Shown one piece after another: positions 7,009 through 16,045 of a stretch of 36,388 bases of DNA. The notes beneath the pieces were generated by a model, which did no database searches, had not been told where the DNA came from, and was given only the letters and a program-made list of their open reading frames with translations. The stretch's first letter is position 1, and each line of letters starts with the position of its first letter. Where the stretch lies: the NCBI GenBank assembly GCA_019695095.1, contig JAIBAQ010000045.1, forward strand, positions 1-36,388. Direction: 5' to 3'. Source of the DNA: Candidatus Hydrogenedentota bacterium (lineage in GTDB: Bacteria > Hydrogenedentota > Hydrogenedentia > Hydrogenedentales > SLHB01). The translations under genes were made by a program, and so were the position numbers.

Positions 7009-8724
7009 CTATTTCCAGAAGTAATGCCATGCATACTCCAGTACCGCCGGCTGTCGCGGCTGCAACGTAGCCTTCCACGTAATCTCGCCGCGTCCATTCA
7101 ACCAGACATATGGCCAGGAACCGCGTGTACTGGAAGGGTCGGCATCCTCAATGGCGTTCACCTTCCGGATCTTGCCGTCCTGACCCGCCGAATCAATCTC
7201 TCCGTAAAGGTGGCGCGTGACCTCGACCTCGACCGGCTCGCTTCGGAGGCTAAACAGCGTAAGCTTTCCGGACAGGGCAATGCGCTGGAATTGCTGCCCC
7301 ATCCATTGGGTCGCGTTTGGCGTCCGGCCTGACTCCTGATCGTCGAGGGCAACCTGTATGTCGACAGCTTTGGTTACATCCAGATCGACCTCCGCGCCGA
7401 CGGCCGCATAGGTCATCATCGACTGCGCGAGCACGGTCCCTTCCTGGAGCAACAGGGCCGGGGCAGTCGTGAAGGGATGGGGTCCAGCATTCGTGAGACG
7501 TATCCGGTGCATGACCCTGGGCTCCTTGAGTGCGTGCGCAATTTGCGCGGATGCGTCGTCCGAAACAGACGGACCGTTCTCGGTCGTATATCCGACCGGA
7601 ATATCCAGCGCGTAGACGTCCCTGTACGCAGCGTCGTATTCGGCAATGCGCATAACCATGCGCTCACCGCGCTTCAGAGTGACTCCAGTTGCCCGAAACA
7701 CAAAGAGCTCTTCGCGCTGGTCTGCAGCACCAACTTCCGGGCCGAGATTGACGGCGCCACCCGCCGTCGAACTCTCCGGATTGAAGCCGCCATTGCCGCT
7801 GACCTGAGTCATGAGCACGTTGTTCGAGAAAGTATTGGAAGTGTTGCTGAACAGGTTCCCGCCTTCCGTTGAAGCCACTACTCGCACCGCAAGCGACTGA
7901 AGCGCCATGGGATCCGTCTCGTTTGCGAACTTTATCGAGGGCACGCCGACTACGAAGTTGACGTTCGCATTCTCCAGATCCGTGAGTTCGTTGACGAGCG
8001 TCCCCTGCAAAATGAGACGAGCTTTGCCTGCTCCATCCAGTTCGATTTTATAGCTGGGAATCCAGCGCAGGCCCCTTTGAAAATACACCATGCCCACGCG
8101 TGCCTCGGGTGCAGGCGCAGCGCCGCCCCAATCCAGCTTGAGCACAAGCCGATTGCGAATCTCGTCTTCCTTTATCGTCTTAACCGGATCGCGGAGGAAG
8201 ACCACGTCGCGGATCCGCTCGAGCGGCAGCACCTTCGTGCCTGCCTCGGTTTTTAGGAAGACTACGTCTCCCTTTACTGGCTGCGGCACTGCGGTACCCG
8301 GCGGGTTTGTCCGCTCCATCTCCTCAGAACTGCGAACCGGGAGACCTTGAATCGTGGCACGATACGAAAGTCCGTCCTGTTCGGTAATCGTGCAGTCCTG
8401 ATTGGGATTGGCCTCGATGAGTTGCCTCAACTGCAGCGCGGTCCGCTCAATGGTCACATGCCGTTGCGCGGCCACAACCGCTTTGAGTGTTGCTCCCTCC
8501 TGCAAACAGGCGCTCCAAAACGTCCCAAGTACGGGCGTGGGCAGGTAGTCAAGAGCGACGTTGCCGTCGCTATCGGTCTTCACCACACCCTCGTGCGCGA
8601 CAAAAGCGTGACCGTCTTTGAACACGGTCACTTCCGTGACCGGTATGGTGGCTGGATCATCGCCCGCTACCGCCGCAAGCGCGACGCCCATAAGCGTCAA
8701 TGGCCTCAAAAGCCGCATAACCAT
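7009..8724 (-). CDS. Secreted DUF4139-like protein
   Basis: The 571-residue protein has a signal peptide (about residues 1-20). An N-terminal beta-rich region begins TEVTVFKDGHAFV and a long C-terminal region contains YFQRGLRWIPSYKIEL. The last pattern, with ADGV-like strands and WxPxY, resembles the DUF4139 domain of MuiA-type proteins, whose function is not known. A low-complexity Asn/Ser/Gly-rich stretch (NLFSNTSNTFSNNV, about residue 290) lies between halves. The ATG at 8724 has GGAGGA 8 nt upstream; the open frame to 8847 is not needed. It is divergent from the dihydrodiol dehydrogenase-like gene. Confidence 0.65.
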   Translation of the reverse strand: MVMRLLRPLTLMGVALAAVAGDDPATIPVTEVTVFKDGHAFVAHEGVVKTDSDGNVALDYLPTPVLGTFWSACLQEGATLKAVVAAQRHVTIERTALQLRQLIEANPNQDCTITEQDGLSYRATIQGLPVRSSEEMERTNPPGTAVPQPVKGDVVFLKTEAGTKVLPLERIRDVVFLRDPVKTIKEDEIRNRLVLKLDWGGAAPAPEARVGMVYFQRGLRWIPSYKIELDGAGKARLILQGTLVNELTDLENANVNFVVGVPSIKFANETDPMALQSLAVRVVASTEGGNLFSNTSNTFSNNVLMTQVSGNGGFNPESSTAGGAVNLGPEVGAADQREELFVFRATGVTLKRGERMVMRIAEYDAAYRDVYALDIPVGYTTENGPSVSDDASAQIAHALKEPRVMHRIRLTNAGPHPFTTAPALLLQEGTVLAQSMMTYAAVGAEVDLDVTKAVDIQVALDDQESGRTPNATQWMGQQFQRIALSGKLTLFSLRSEPVEVEVTRHLYGEIDSAGQDGKIRKVNAIEDADPSSTRGSWPYVWLNGRGEITWKATLQPRQPAVLEYAWHYFWK

Positions 8725-8905
8725 ATCGAATATCCTCCGAAGTGTTTCTGGAAAGTCTGGCTTCAATGTACCTGCTCGCGTGACGTGATGTGTCAGAAAT
8801 ATGCAAAAGATCCGTCGCGAAATAGTCACAACTCGACATGCGCACACTCACTTCAAGCGCTGTGATATCATGCCTATCTCCACTTGAAAAGAGAAAGGCA
8901 CTGTA

Positions 8906-9892
8906 ATGATTAAGAAGATTCGCTGGGGCATCTTAGGAACCGGTTCTATTGCACATCAGTTCGCGCGAGGACTGCGCGCAGCTGAAGGCGCGGAACTCAG
9001 CGCGGTGGGTTCCCGTGCCGCGAAAACGGCTGAGGCGTTCGGGAACGAATTCGACATCCCGCGCAGGCACGCCACGTACGAAGCCTTGGCAAGTGACCCC
9101 GAAGTGGACGCGATTTACGTAGCCACGCCGCATCCAATGCATAAGGAATGCACGCTTCTTTCGCTCAATCACGGCAAGGCCGTGCTATGCGAGAAGCCGT
9201 TCGCGGTAAACGTGCGCGAGGCGGCGGAGATGGTGAAGACGGCCCGCGACAAGAAACTGTTTCTTATGGAAGCAATGTGGACGCGGTTCATTCCCGTTGT
9301 GGTGAAAGCCCGCGAATGGGTGCGCCAAGGGAAGATCGGCGAAGTGCGCATGCTCCAGTCGGACTTTGGATTTCGCGCGGGATGGGACGAAACAAGCCGC
9401 TTGCTGGACCCGAAGTTTGCGGGAGGCGCGCTGCTTGACGTCGGCATCTACCCGATTGCGCTCGCCTATTTCTTCCTGGGCGGCGGACCACAGCGCATCG
9501 TCAGCACCGCCACGCTGGGTGACACCGGCGTTGACGAGCAAAACGCCATTGTCTTCGAGTATGCCTCGGGCGCGCTGGCGCTGCTGTCGTCGGCCGTGCG
9601 CACCAATACGCAGCAGGAGGCCTTCATTCTCGGGACCGAGGGCAATATCAAGTTGCATGCCCCGTTCTGGAAAGCCACCAAGGCCACACTGACCGTAGAC
9701 GGCAAAGGCGAAGAAACGTGCGAGATTCCGCATAAGGGAAACGGCTACGAATACGAAGCGGAAGAAGTCATGCAGTGCATGCGCGCGGGAAGGCTCGAGA
9801 GTCCGGTGATTCCGTTGGATGAAACGCTCGCCATGATGGAAACGATGGACGCCATCCGCGCGCAATGGGGTATGAAGTATCCATTCGAGTAA
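8906..9892 (+). CDS. Gfo/Idh/MocA family oxidoreductase (dihydrodiol dehydrogenase-like)
   Basis: The 328-residue cytoplasmic protein carries a complete Rossmann loop (GILGTGSIA, residues 8-16) and the family motif CEKPF (95-99). EAMWTRFIP after it is characteristic of the dimeric dihydrodiol dehydrogenase / sugar dehydrogenase subgroup. It has no signal peptide, unlike the exported homologue at 4957-6303. It probably performs NAD(P)-dependent oxidation or reduction of a sugar or sugar-like compound. An aldo/keto reductase and MtfA follow on the same strand with short gaps, suggesting one transcript. Confidence 0.85.
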   Translation: MIKKIRWGILGTGSIAHQFARGLRAAEGAELSAVGSRAAKTAEAFGNEFDIPRRHATYEALASDPEVDAIYVATPHPMHKECTLLSLNHGKAVLCEKPFAVNVREAAEMVKTARDKKLFLMEAMWTRFIPVVVKAREWVRQGKIGEVRMLQSDFGFRAGWDETSRLLDPKFAGGALLDVGIYPIALAYFFLGGGPQRIVSTATLGDTGVDEQNAIVFEYASGALALLSSAVRTNTQQEAFILGTEGNIKLHAPFWKATKATLTVDGKGEETCEIPHKGNGYEYEAEEVMQCMRAGRLESPVIPLDETLAMMETMDAIRAQWGMKYPFE

Positions 9893-10010
9893 GATGATGT
9901 CACAAAAATGGATCAACCGCGGCCGCCGGGTGGCAGCACGCGTACGAGCGCGAGTTGCGCGGAAGGTGCGCAGGTTGGTTCGCGATAGACTTGGAGTTGG
10001 GGGACATTGC

Positions 10011-10961
10011 ATGCAATACGGTACCGTTTCCGGTGTCACGAAACCTGTTTCACGCCTCGTTCAAGGTACGGTAATGGTCGGTTCCGCGGAGCCGGACATG
10101 TACATGCCGTTGCTCGACGATGTGTTCGAGCAGGGCTGCAACACGTTCGACACGGCGCACATTTACAACGGCGGCGAGAACGAGCGAGGTGTGGGACGTT
10201 GGGTGAACTCGCGCGGCATTCGCGACAAGGTGGTCATCATCGGCAAAGGGGCGCATCACAACCCCGACCGCAAACGCGTGACGCCCTACGACATTACCGC
10301 GGACATCTGCGATTCGCTGGCGCGATTCAAGTTCGACTACATCGATCTGTATTTGCTGCACCGGGATGATCCAAGCGTGCCGGTGGGGCCCATTGTCGAA
10401 ACGCTGAATGAGCATATGAAAGCGGGCCGCATTCACGCGTTTGGCGGATCGAACTGGAGCGCGGCACGCGTTCGCGAGGCCAATACGTACGCCGCCGAAC
10501 ATGGCCCTACACCCTTTGTTGCCAGCAGCCCGCAATTCAGCCTTGTCGAGATGATCCAAGAACCGTGGGAAGGGTGCATCAGTATCGGTGGCCCGAAGTC
10601 CGTTTCGGACCGTGCGTGGTATCGCGAACAAGGCCTGCACTTGTTCACGTGGTCGGCGCTTGCGGGCGGGTTCCTTTCAGGCCGGCTGACGCGCGCAAAC
10701 GCAAGCGAGCACGCAGAGACGCTGTATCACCAGTCGTACATGTCGCCTGCGAATCTTGACCGGCTGGATCGCGCTTTCGAACTGGCGAAAAAGAAGGGCA
10801 TCACGGTGCCGCAACTTGCCCTCGCCTGGCTGTTAAATCAGCCGCTGAATCTCTTTCCGCTTGTGGCAGCGTACTCCGGCGAAGAATTCCGAATGTTATC
10901 GAAGGCGCTGGAAATTAAGCTTACCGAAGAAGAGCTTGCGTGGCTGGAAGGGTCGGCCTAG
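10011..10961 (+). CDS. Aldo/keto reductase
   Basis: The 316-residue protein has the AKR (beta/alpha)8 pattern. Catalytic residues are visible: Asp and Tyr in FDTAHIYNGGENE, Lys in VVIIGKGA, and His in LYLLHRDDP. AKRs reduce carbonyls with NADPH. An upstream ATG at 9894 in the same frame would add 39 Arg-rich residues, but GGGGGA just before 10011 and the family-like start (YGTVSGVTKPVSRLVQGT) favour 10011. It probably works with the preceding oxidoreductase on the same sugar or keto-sugar; that link is inferred from adjacency. Confidence 0.85.
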   Translation: MQYGTVSGVTKPVSRLVQGTVMVGSAEPDMYMPLLDDVFEQGCNTFDTAHIYNGGENERGVGRWVNSRGIRDKVVIIGKGAHHNPDRKRVTPYDITADICDSLARFKFDYIDLYLLHRDDPSVPVGPIVETLNEHMKAGRIHAFGGSNWSAARVREANTYAAEHGPTPFVASSPQFSLVEMIQEPWEGCISIGGPKSVSDRAWYREQGLHLFTWSALAGGFLSGRLTRANASEHAETLYHQSYMSPANLDRLDRAFELAKKKGITVPQLALAWLLNQPLNLFPLVAAYSGEEFRMLSKALEIKLTEEELAWLEGSA

Positions 10962-10977
10962 ATGAAAGGTCTCGGGC

Positions 10978-11757
10978 ATGTCCTGGCTTAAGCGGCGACG
11001 CCGCGATCGGCTCCGCCGGCAACCCTTTCCGCCCGAGTGGGAGGACATCCTCTCGCACAACGTGCTCTACTATTCGCTACTGCCCGATAATGTGAAAGCC
11101 GAGTTGCGCGGACATGTCCAGGTGCTGATCGCAGAGAAGAACTGGGAAGGCTGCGGCGGTCTAGAAATGACCGACGAGATCAAAGTCACTGTCGCTGGGC
11201 AGGCGGCAGTGCTCTTGTTGCACCGCGAAACCGACTACTTCCCGGAATTACGGTCCATACTCGTCTATCCGGAGGCATTTGTCGCGCCGACCGTCGAAGA
11301 GAATCTCGGCGACGAGTTCGTGGAAGGCGAAGACGTTCACTACGGCCAATCGTGGGATTGGGGCACGGTGGTGTTGTCGTGGCGGCACGCGCTGCGCGGC
11401 ACACGAAATCGCGACGACGGCAACAACCTGATTCTTCATGAGTTCGCGCACCAACTCGATCACGAGGACGGCGTCACAAACGGCACCCCATTGCTGGACG
11501 ACGAAGATGCGCAGGCCGAATGGGGGCGCGTGTTATCCGGCGAGTTCGAGCAACTCTGGCGCGACGTGGAACAGAATCGCCGCACCCTCATCGACGATTA
11601 CGGCGCAACCGACCCTTCCGAATTCTTCGCGGTCGTCACCGAGTGCTTCTTCGAACGCCCGCATGCCTTGCAGAAACGCCATCCAGAACTCTACGACGTG
11701 CTGCGCCAGTTCTACCGGCAAGATCCGGCAGCGCTGAGAGATTCAGCGGGGAAATGA
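10978..11757 (+). CDS. mtfA: MtfA-type zinc metallopeptidase
   Basis: The 259-residue protein matches MtfA (Mlc titration factor A, DUF980). The zinc site is HEFAHQLD, with His154, Glu155 and His158, and a C-terminal TECFFERP segment supplies the likely third ligand (Glu222). RSILVYPEAF and the tryptophan-rich YGQSWDWGTVVLSW stretch are family features. In Escherichia coli MtfA binds the glucose repressor Mlc and has aminopeptidase activity; no Mlc homologue is visible here, so a role in sugar signalling is only possible. It starts 16 nt after the aldo/keto reductase stop. Confidence 0.9.
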   Translation: MSWLKRRRRDRLRRQPFPPEWEDILSHNVLYYSLLPDNVKAELRGHVQVLIAEKNWEGCGGLEMTDEIKVTVAGQAAVLLLHRETDYFPELRSILVYPEAFVAPTVEENLGDEFVEGEDVHYGQSWDWGTVVLSWRHALRGTRNRDDGNNLILHEFAHQLDHEDGVTNGTPLLDDEDAQAEWGRVLSGEFEQLWRDVEQNRRTLIDDYGATDPSEFFAVVTECFFERPHALQKRHPELYDVLRQFYRQDPAALRDSAGK

Positions 11758-11859
11758 ACCTGTCGGGCGGTCTCAGAGTGAAGAATTGGTTGCAGCAAAA
11801 CCTTGCGCGAACCAATAAGAACCAATAAGCACCGGACTGACCAGATAAGTCGAACAGGA

Positions 11860-12204
11860 CTACTCGGAAACCTGTCCGCGAAAAAGCTGAAGAACCGCTT
11901 CAATTACCATTTGAAACACATCCAACCGTAAATGGCCGAGGTTTGCAACGCACAGATCTTGATGTGCCGTGAACAATTTGCCGGGCCGCGCAAAACTTGA
12001 CCTGTGGAGAGAACCTTCTCCGAAACAGTCCTGTGTCAACGGTATGGCCCTCGCGTCCCCGTACTCGACACTTGTGATTTGACAGAGTATCCAGTCACCG
12101 CGCCCGACGTCCGCAAGTGCCAATGCTGGTCGCAGTTTGGACCCGGATAAGTCGGAGAAAGGGAACGGCACAAGAACTACCGAGCCTGCTGCAAGTGGGC
12201 CCAT
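11860..12204 (-). CDS. PemK/MazF-type toxin
   Basis: The 114-residue protein has the N-terminal signature AAGSVVLVPFPFSDLSGSKLRP of the PemK/MazF family, with the conserved Arg-Pro. These toxins are usually sequence-specific mRNA interferases. The ATG at 12204 lies 28 nt inside the end of the antitoxin gene and has GAAGAGGA 6 nt upstream, so translation is coupled to the antitoxin. The longer frame to 12267 lies wholly within the antitoxin and is not used. Confidence 0.85.
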   Translation of the reverse strand: MGPLAAGSVVLVPFPFSDLSGSKLRPALALADVGRGDWILCQITSVEYGDARAIPLTQDCFGEGSLHRSSFARPGKLFTAHQDLCVANLGHLRLDVFQMVIEAVLQLFRGQVSE

Positions 12205-12398
12205 GCGGCATCCTCTTCTGGTCGATTCCAATCGTACGCCAGCGCGTGTTCGCTTGCTATAGCGCACTCCAAGTAAGTCGCATCTGGAACATCGTTCAGT
12301 ATTGTGACGAGGGCGCGTCGTTTCCCTGGCAATTCAACCGCTTCGAGAAGGCGCACGTTTCCGCGTTCATCAATCACTGCTTCGAAGGTGCGAACCAT
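12177..12398 (-). CDS. Antitoxin partner of the MazF-type toxin
   Basis: The 73-residue protein begins with a short beta-rich segment (TFEAVIDERGNVRLLEAVEL) like the swapped-hairpin or DUF104-type antitoxins that pair with PemK/MazF or PIN toxins. Its C-terminal half is acidic and probably disordered until bound to toxin. The ribosome binding site GGAGGA is made by the last two sense codons of the upstream HD-GYP gene, whose stop lies 3 nt before this start. Confidence 0.75.
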   Translation of the reverse strand: MVRTFEAVIDERGNVRLLEAVELPGKRRALVTILNDVPDATYLECAIASEHALAYDWNRPEEDAAWAHLQQAR

Positions 12399-12401
12399 AT
12401 C

Positions 12402-13163
12402 TTATCCTCCAACTTGCCCCACGCCTGCGTCGATGAATACCTTCAGCAACTCCGGATGGAAATGCGCGCCGGATTCGGATTGCAGGTAATCAAGCACGGA
12501 TTCGTGGCTGTGGACTTCCTTGCGGTAGTGGCGGACACTGGTCATGGCGCAGTACACATCAAGGATGTGGGCCGCTTGCGCCAAGTACGGTATCTCGTCG
12601 CCTTCAAGGCCGTTGGGATATCCGTTGCCGTCCCAGCGCTCGTGGTGATAGTGGACGATGTCTTCGATATCGGCGATGGCCGGCGTGTCGCGCACAACTT
12701 CGGCGCCCGTCACGGAATGCTTGTAGATGGTTTCCCATTCGTCGTGGGTCAATAGATCGTACTTGAGCAGAATGCGGTTCGGGATGCGCAGCTTGCCAAT
12801 ATCGCGCAGCAAAGCACCGCGCTCGAGCGTCGCTTGATCCTTCACGGATAGCTTGAGGGCCTTCGCAAACCGCGTTGCGTGTTCCTTCACCCGCAGCGAC
12901 GATCCCGGCGCCAACTCTTCGCGGCTGTCGATGGCCGTTGCAAGGAGATAGAGCAAATCTTCCTGCCGCGTTGCCAACGCGTCGGCTATGGAAACCGTCA
13001 GCGATGCCTTGGCATCGTCGGCCACGGCGACCACGACCGCGGGCGGGATCTTGGCCTTGGAAGCCACCTTCACCAACTCGATTTCTTTGCCCTTAACGGC
13101 CTTCGCCAATTCCTCGGACGCCTTCGCCTCTTTCCCACCGATTACCGCAATCCGCTTCAGCAT
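12402..13163 (-). CDS. HD-GYP domain protein with altered metal site
   Basis: The 253-residue protein has an N-terminal ~85-residue region of unclear fold and a C-terminal HD-GYP domain. The GYP signature is intact (HHERWDGNGYP, 173-183), as are Glu94/His95, His149, His173/His174 and Asp202. The first His of the HD pair is Arg120 (LLRDIGK), and the usual DVYDAMTS reads DVYCAMTS. HD-GYP proteins hydrolyse cyclic di-GMP; loss of a metal ligand suggests weakened or no catalysis, possibly a binding role. No GGDEF or sensor domain is attached. It is first in an operon with a toxin-antitoxin module and overlaps the antitoxin ribosome binding site. Confidence 0.85.
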   Translation of the reverse strand: MLKRIAVIGGKEAKASEELAKAVKGKEIELVKVASKAKIPPAVVVAVADDAKASLTVSIADALATRQEDLLYLLATAIDSREELAPGSSLRVKEHATRFAKALKLSVKDQATLERGALLRDIGKLRIPNRILLKYDLLTHDEWETIYKHSVTGAEVVRDTPAIADIEDIVHYHHERWDGNGYPNGLEGDEIPYLAQAAHILDVYCAMTSVRHYRKEVHSHESVLDYLQSESGAHFHPELLKVFIDAGVGQVGG

Positions 13164-13310
13164 AGGTTTCTCCCCAGTTGATCGACACCCATACTATTCC
13201 GGTCGCCGCGCGGAGGCAAATGGAATGTTGCGCGCGGCCAGCGAATACTAGCCGACACAGATTACGGGGCAGCCCTATCTCACTTTCGAGTCTCGTGAAC
13301 ACTTCTTATT

Positions 13311-13399
13311 TATAGGCGCGAGTTCGTTGCATTGCCTAAAGAGAGGGACTTGTCAACAAGGATACACAGGATATCCAGGATGAGGCCGGGGAACAGAAG
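13311..13399 (+). repeat. Dispersed repeat, copy A
   Basis: In the 315-bp gap between the DUF6882-like stop and the HD-GYP start. It aligns without gaps with copy B (14211-14299), exactly 900 bp away. The core has AGGAT units at a 9-nt period (about 13359, 13368, 13377) followed by GAGGCCGGGGAA. The left half begins TATAGGCGCG and contains CGTTGCA. Confidence 0.8.
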
Positions 13400-13478
13400 A
13401 CCGCTCGGAAAACGAGGGAGTTGCGGGACGGGGTGGTCTTCCTGTCGAAACGGGCGGAGCGGCAACACGTGTCGCGCT

Positions 13479-14048
13479 TTACGATGCGTCTCGGGGATTC
13501 CTTAAGAGCAGGTAGATCTCCAGGTTATCGCTCTTCGCAATGTAGACTCCGGCGGACTCGGAGATCTTTAGGGCGATGCTGCTCACGTAATAGGCAAACT
13601 CTTCGTCATCTACTGGTGCAAAGCCTTCCTTCAGATACGGTAAGCCGAAACGCTCACCGATGATTTTGACATTGGCGCTTTCACGGCTGATGTTCGCCGG
13701 TATGCTGGGATTGTTCCAGGCCCATTCCCAATTATTGTACTCGCGGCTCACACTACCGACAGCTTGGATGTCGAACGCAAGTGCGGGTTTCCCTGGCCGA
13801 TTGAAGTGGATAACGCCTGTGTCAAAATCGATATCGTAACTACTAACGCCTTTCAAGTACTTGGATTCCAGTTCCTCTTGTTTTGCCATGTATTCTGCTT
13901 TGCAGACAGCGAGATATTCCTCCGCTTCTTTCGACAGCGGCGCGCCGAACATGGGAGTATCGGCGGGAGCCTGCTGAGTGGCCCGTTCGCATGAAAAGGC
14001 TAATAGCACAGGCAGGATAGCCGTAATCGCGTTGCGCCGTAGCGCCAT
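13479..14048 (-). CDS. Putative exported DUF6882-like protein
   Basis: The 189-residue protein has an N-terminal signal ending LLAFSC. This could be a lipoprotein site at Cys20, but the -3 residue is Ala, so it is marginal. The mature part contains NWEWAWNNPSIP, the Trp-rich motif of the DUF6882 family, whose function is unknown. The ATG at 14048 has GAGGGGGGA just upstream; the longer frame to 14108 adds no recognisable sequence. It is flanked on both sides by copies of the dispersed repeat. Confidence 0.6.
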   Translation of the reverse strand: MALRRNAITAILPVLLAFSCERATQQAPADTPMFGAPLSKEAEEYLAVCKAEYMAKQEELESKYLKGVSSYDIDFDTGVIHFNRPGKPALAFDIQAVGSVSREYNNWEWAWNNPSIPANISRESANVKIIGERFGLPYLKEGFAPVDDEEFAYYVSSIALKISESAGVYIAKSDNLEIYLLLRNPRDAS

Positions 14049-14210
14049 GAGTCCCCCCTCACCTCTGGGAATCACGAATGACAGAATACTCGTTTGATAG
14101 TAGCGCATATGGGCATAATTTTCAATTGGAGGGCACTCTGGACTCTAATGATCCATGCGCAAATGCAACGGGGCGATGTACACGACTGTGCCATGATCAC
14201 ACTGCCCAGA

Positions 14211-14299
14211 TATGTGCGCGTGTTTGATGCACTGAAGAAAGGGGAAGGACTTTATACAAGGATGTACAGGATATTCAGGATGAGGCCGGGGAAGTGAAG
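14211..14299 (+). repeat. Dispersed repeat, copy B
   Basis: Between the arylsulfotransferase-like stop and the DUF6882-like start. It aligns without gaps with copy A. AGGAT units recur at a 9-nt period in the right half (about 14259-14281), followed by GAGGCCGGGGAAGTGAAG. On the minus strand it lies immediately after the stop of the upstream gene. Confidence 0.8.
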
Positions 14300-14320
14300 G
14301 TTGCGAGCGAATCGAGAAAT

Positions 14321-15652
14321 CTATGGTTTCGGGAGCCAGGAGGCGCAGTAGTCTTCGGGTAGGCGGACCACTTCGAAAAGAGCGGCGACGAGTGTGGCGC
14401 CGTTTTCGGTGAGCTGATTGGGATTGACGAACTCCCACGCGATACGGTGGTCCGGGGTCACTTCGAGGGCGCGCCCATTGTCGGTTTCGGTGATGAGGGT
14501 ATTGCCGTTCGGGAGGCGCGCACTTGAGCCGCACCATTCCGAGTAGAACGGGGGATCGCCGTCGCCGGGGTATTGCCATACAACTTCTTGGGTGAGTGGA
14601 TTCACTTCCAACACGCGGGAATGGGTGACTGCGCCGCGATTGTCGAAGACGAGGATGTTTCCGTTGTCCAACAGTTCCGGTTGGTGCTGGGCGTGCCACA
14701 TTCCGGTCATGACCCACGGCACGGTTTGTCGTTCGATGTCTATCACCGCAACGGCGTCGAGACCTAGAACCGAAACCAACACATTCCCCGCGGCAAATGC
14801 CGGACCCAGATTCGTGTGCGAACCCGAAAGTACGGTCAGGGTATTCACATGAAGCAGATCGCCTTCTTTCGGCAACCGCTTCAGCAACGGCGCATAGGCG
14901 GAATTGCGGAAACAGTCCAACATGCTGACTCGCTTTTTCTCCTGACCTTTTGCATCGAGCACGGCAATGGAGTTGTCGATATAGCGATACTCGGCCTGGA
15001 GCCACGAAGGCTGCACGAGTTCGCTCGTCAGCACGTAGATGTCGCCGCTGGGCGTCATGAACACGTCGTGATGACATCCCCCTCGATAGGACCACAAGAG
15101 GTTGGAGTCTTTGTCCACCTTGATAAGGCCAATCCCCTCGAAGATCGCCAGCAGGTCGCCGTTCGGGTAGAGGTAGGCGCGGCGCCAGTATTGCAGCGAC
15201 GCCTCGCGCACGTAGTCGGGCCGGGATGAAACAGGCCACACAGACGCGAATTCGCGGCGCCACGTGTGGAGCACGCGGCCGTCCATATCCATGAGCACGG
15301 CCTCGGGCGCGTGACCGGAGGTGTACAGGTTGAGTCCCTTGCTCGCAAGATCCGTGTCGTGCAACGTCACGCCGGACGTCTCGGTGGCGGGCTTCGATGC
15401 CTGTAGGTAGCCGATTGAAAGTATGGCCTCGTCGTCCGGTGTCGCCGTTGCCGCCGTCCTCAAGGGGAACATATCACCGCGCGGAGTGGCGGCAGGCGCC
15501 TGATTATTGCCAAGCAGCTTCGACGCCGTCTCGCGTACCATCGAACGCCATGTCAGCGGAATCAGTCCGTTGCGGTGGCTCATGTAACCGAGCACAAACG
15601 CGGCTGCCAATGCGACGCCCACTAGAAAGGCGATTGCTATACGTTTGCCCAT
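14321..15652 (-). CDS. Arylsulfotransferase (ASST)-like beta-propeller protein
   Basis: The 443-residue protein has one N-terminal membrane segment or uncleaved signal (residues ~4-23) and a large extracytoplasmic domain. GLNLYTSGHAPEAVLMDMDG followed by HTW, and repeated blades with PNGDLLAIFE, LDNGNILVFDN and LPNGNTLITETDNGR, match the ASST propeller family. Classical ASSTs transfer sulfate between phenols using a His nucleophile; HVNTL, HTN and MWHAQHQPE are candidate active-site regions. The actual donor and acceptor are unknown. GGGAG lies 5 nt before the ATG. Confidence 0.75.
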   Translation of the reverse strand: MGKRIAIAFLVGVALAAAFVLGYMSHRNGLIPLTWRSMVRETASKLLGNNQAPAATPRGDMFPLRTAATATPDDEAILSIGYLQASKPATETSGVTLHDTDLASKGLNLYTSGHAPEAVLMDMDGRVLHTWRREFASVWPVSSRPDYVREASLQYWRRAYLYPNGDLLAIFEGIGLIKVDKDSNLLWSYRGGCHHDVFMTPSGDIYVLTSELVQPSWLQAEYRYIDNSIAVLDAKGQEKKRVSMLDCFRNSAYAPLLKRLPKEGDLLHVNTLTVLSGSHTNLGPAFAAGNVLVSVLGLDAVAVIDIERQTVPWVMTGMWHAQHQPELLDNGNILVFDNRGAVTHSRVLEVNPLTQEVVWQYPGDGDPPFYSEWCGSSARLPNGNTLITETDNGRALEVTPDHRIAWEFVNPNQLTENGATLVAALFEVVRLPEDYCASWLPKP

Positions 15653-15836
15653 TCAGACTCCCACGGCGAATTCCGGAATTGGCCGGACTCTGCGCAACGC
15701 GTTGCGGTCATACGCGACTCCGCGCGCCGACGCCCGACCGATAATGCATCAAAGCAGCACCGCAAAGCCACGGTCAGGGCGATGACGATCGACAGATGTC
15801 GGGCACGAACACCGGCTCGCGTGAACAGATCCCATA

Positions 15837-15913
15837 TATATGCGCGAAGTCGTTGCACTAGGAATCGGAAGAATCTTTAACAAGGATGTACAGGATTCAC
15901 AGGATGGGAAGAG
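15837..15913 (+). repeat. Dispersed repeat, copy C
   Basis: Begins TATATGCGCG, contains GTCGTTGCA and ACAAGGATGTACAGGAT, and then AGGATGGGAAG. It aligns to copies A and B with a 2-nt deletion in the middle and a diverged right end. Same strand orientation as A and B. Confidence 0.7.
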
Positions 15914-16045
15914 GAGATTTACCGCGAAAGATCGCAAAGTGCTCATAGGTCTATCGTACGAACCTGAAAGTTCCGGGGAACGGGCGGATTGAGAGACCCT
16001 GACACATCCGCAATTCAAGTTCTGCTTCTTGGTTTTCAACTCTAA

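Noticed and set aside
9894-10010. Arg-rich 39-residue extension of the aldo/keto reductase
   Set aside because: GGGGGA precedes the internal ATG at 10011 and the family normally begins there; the extension is not like a signal or domain.
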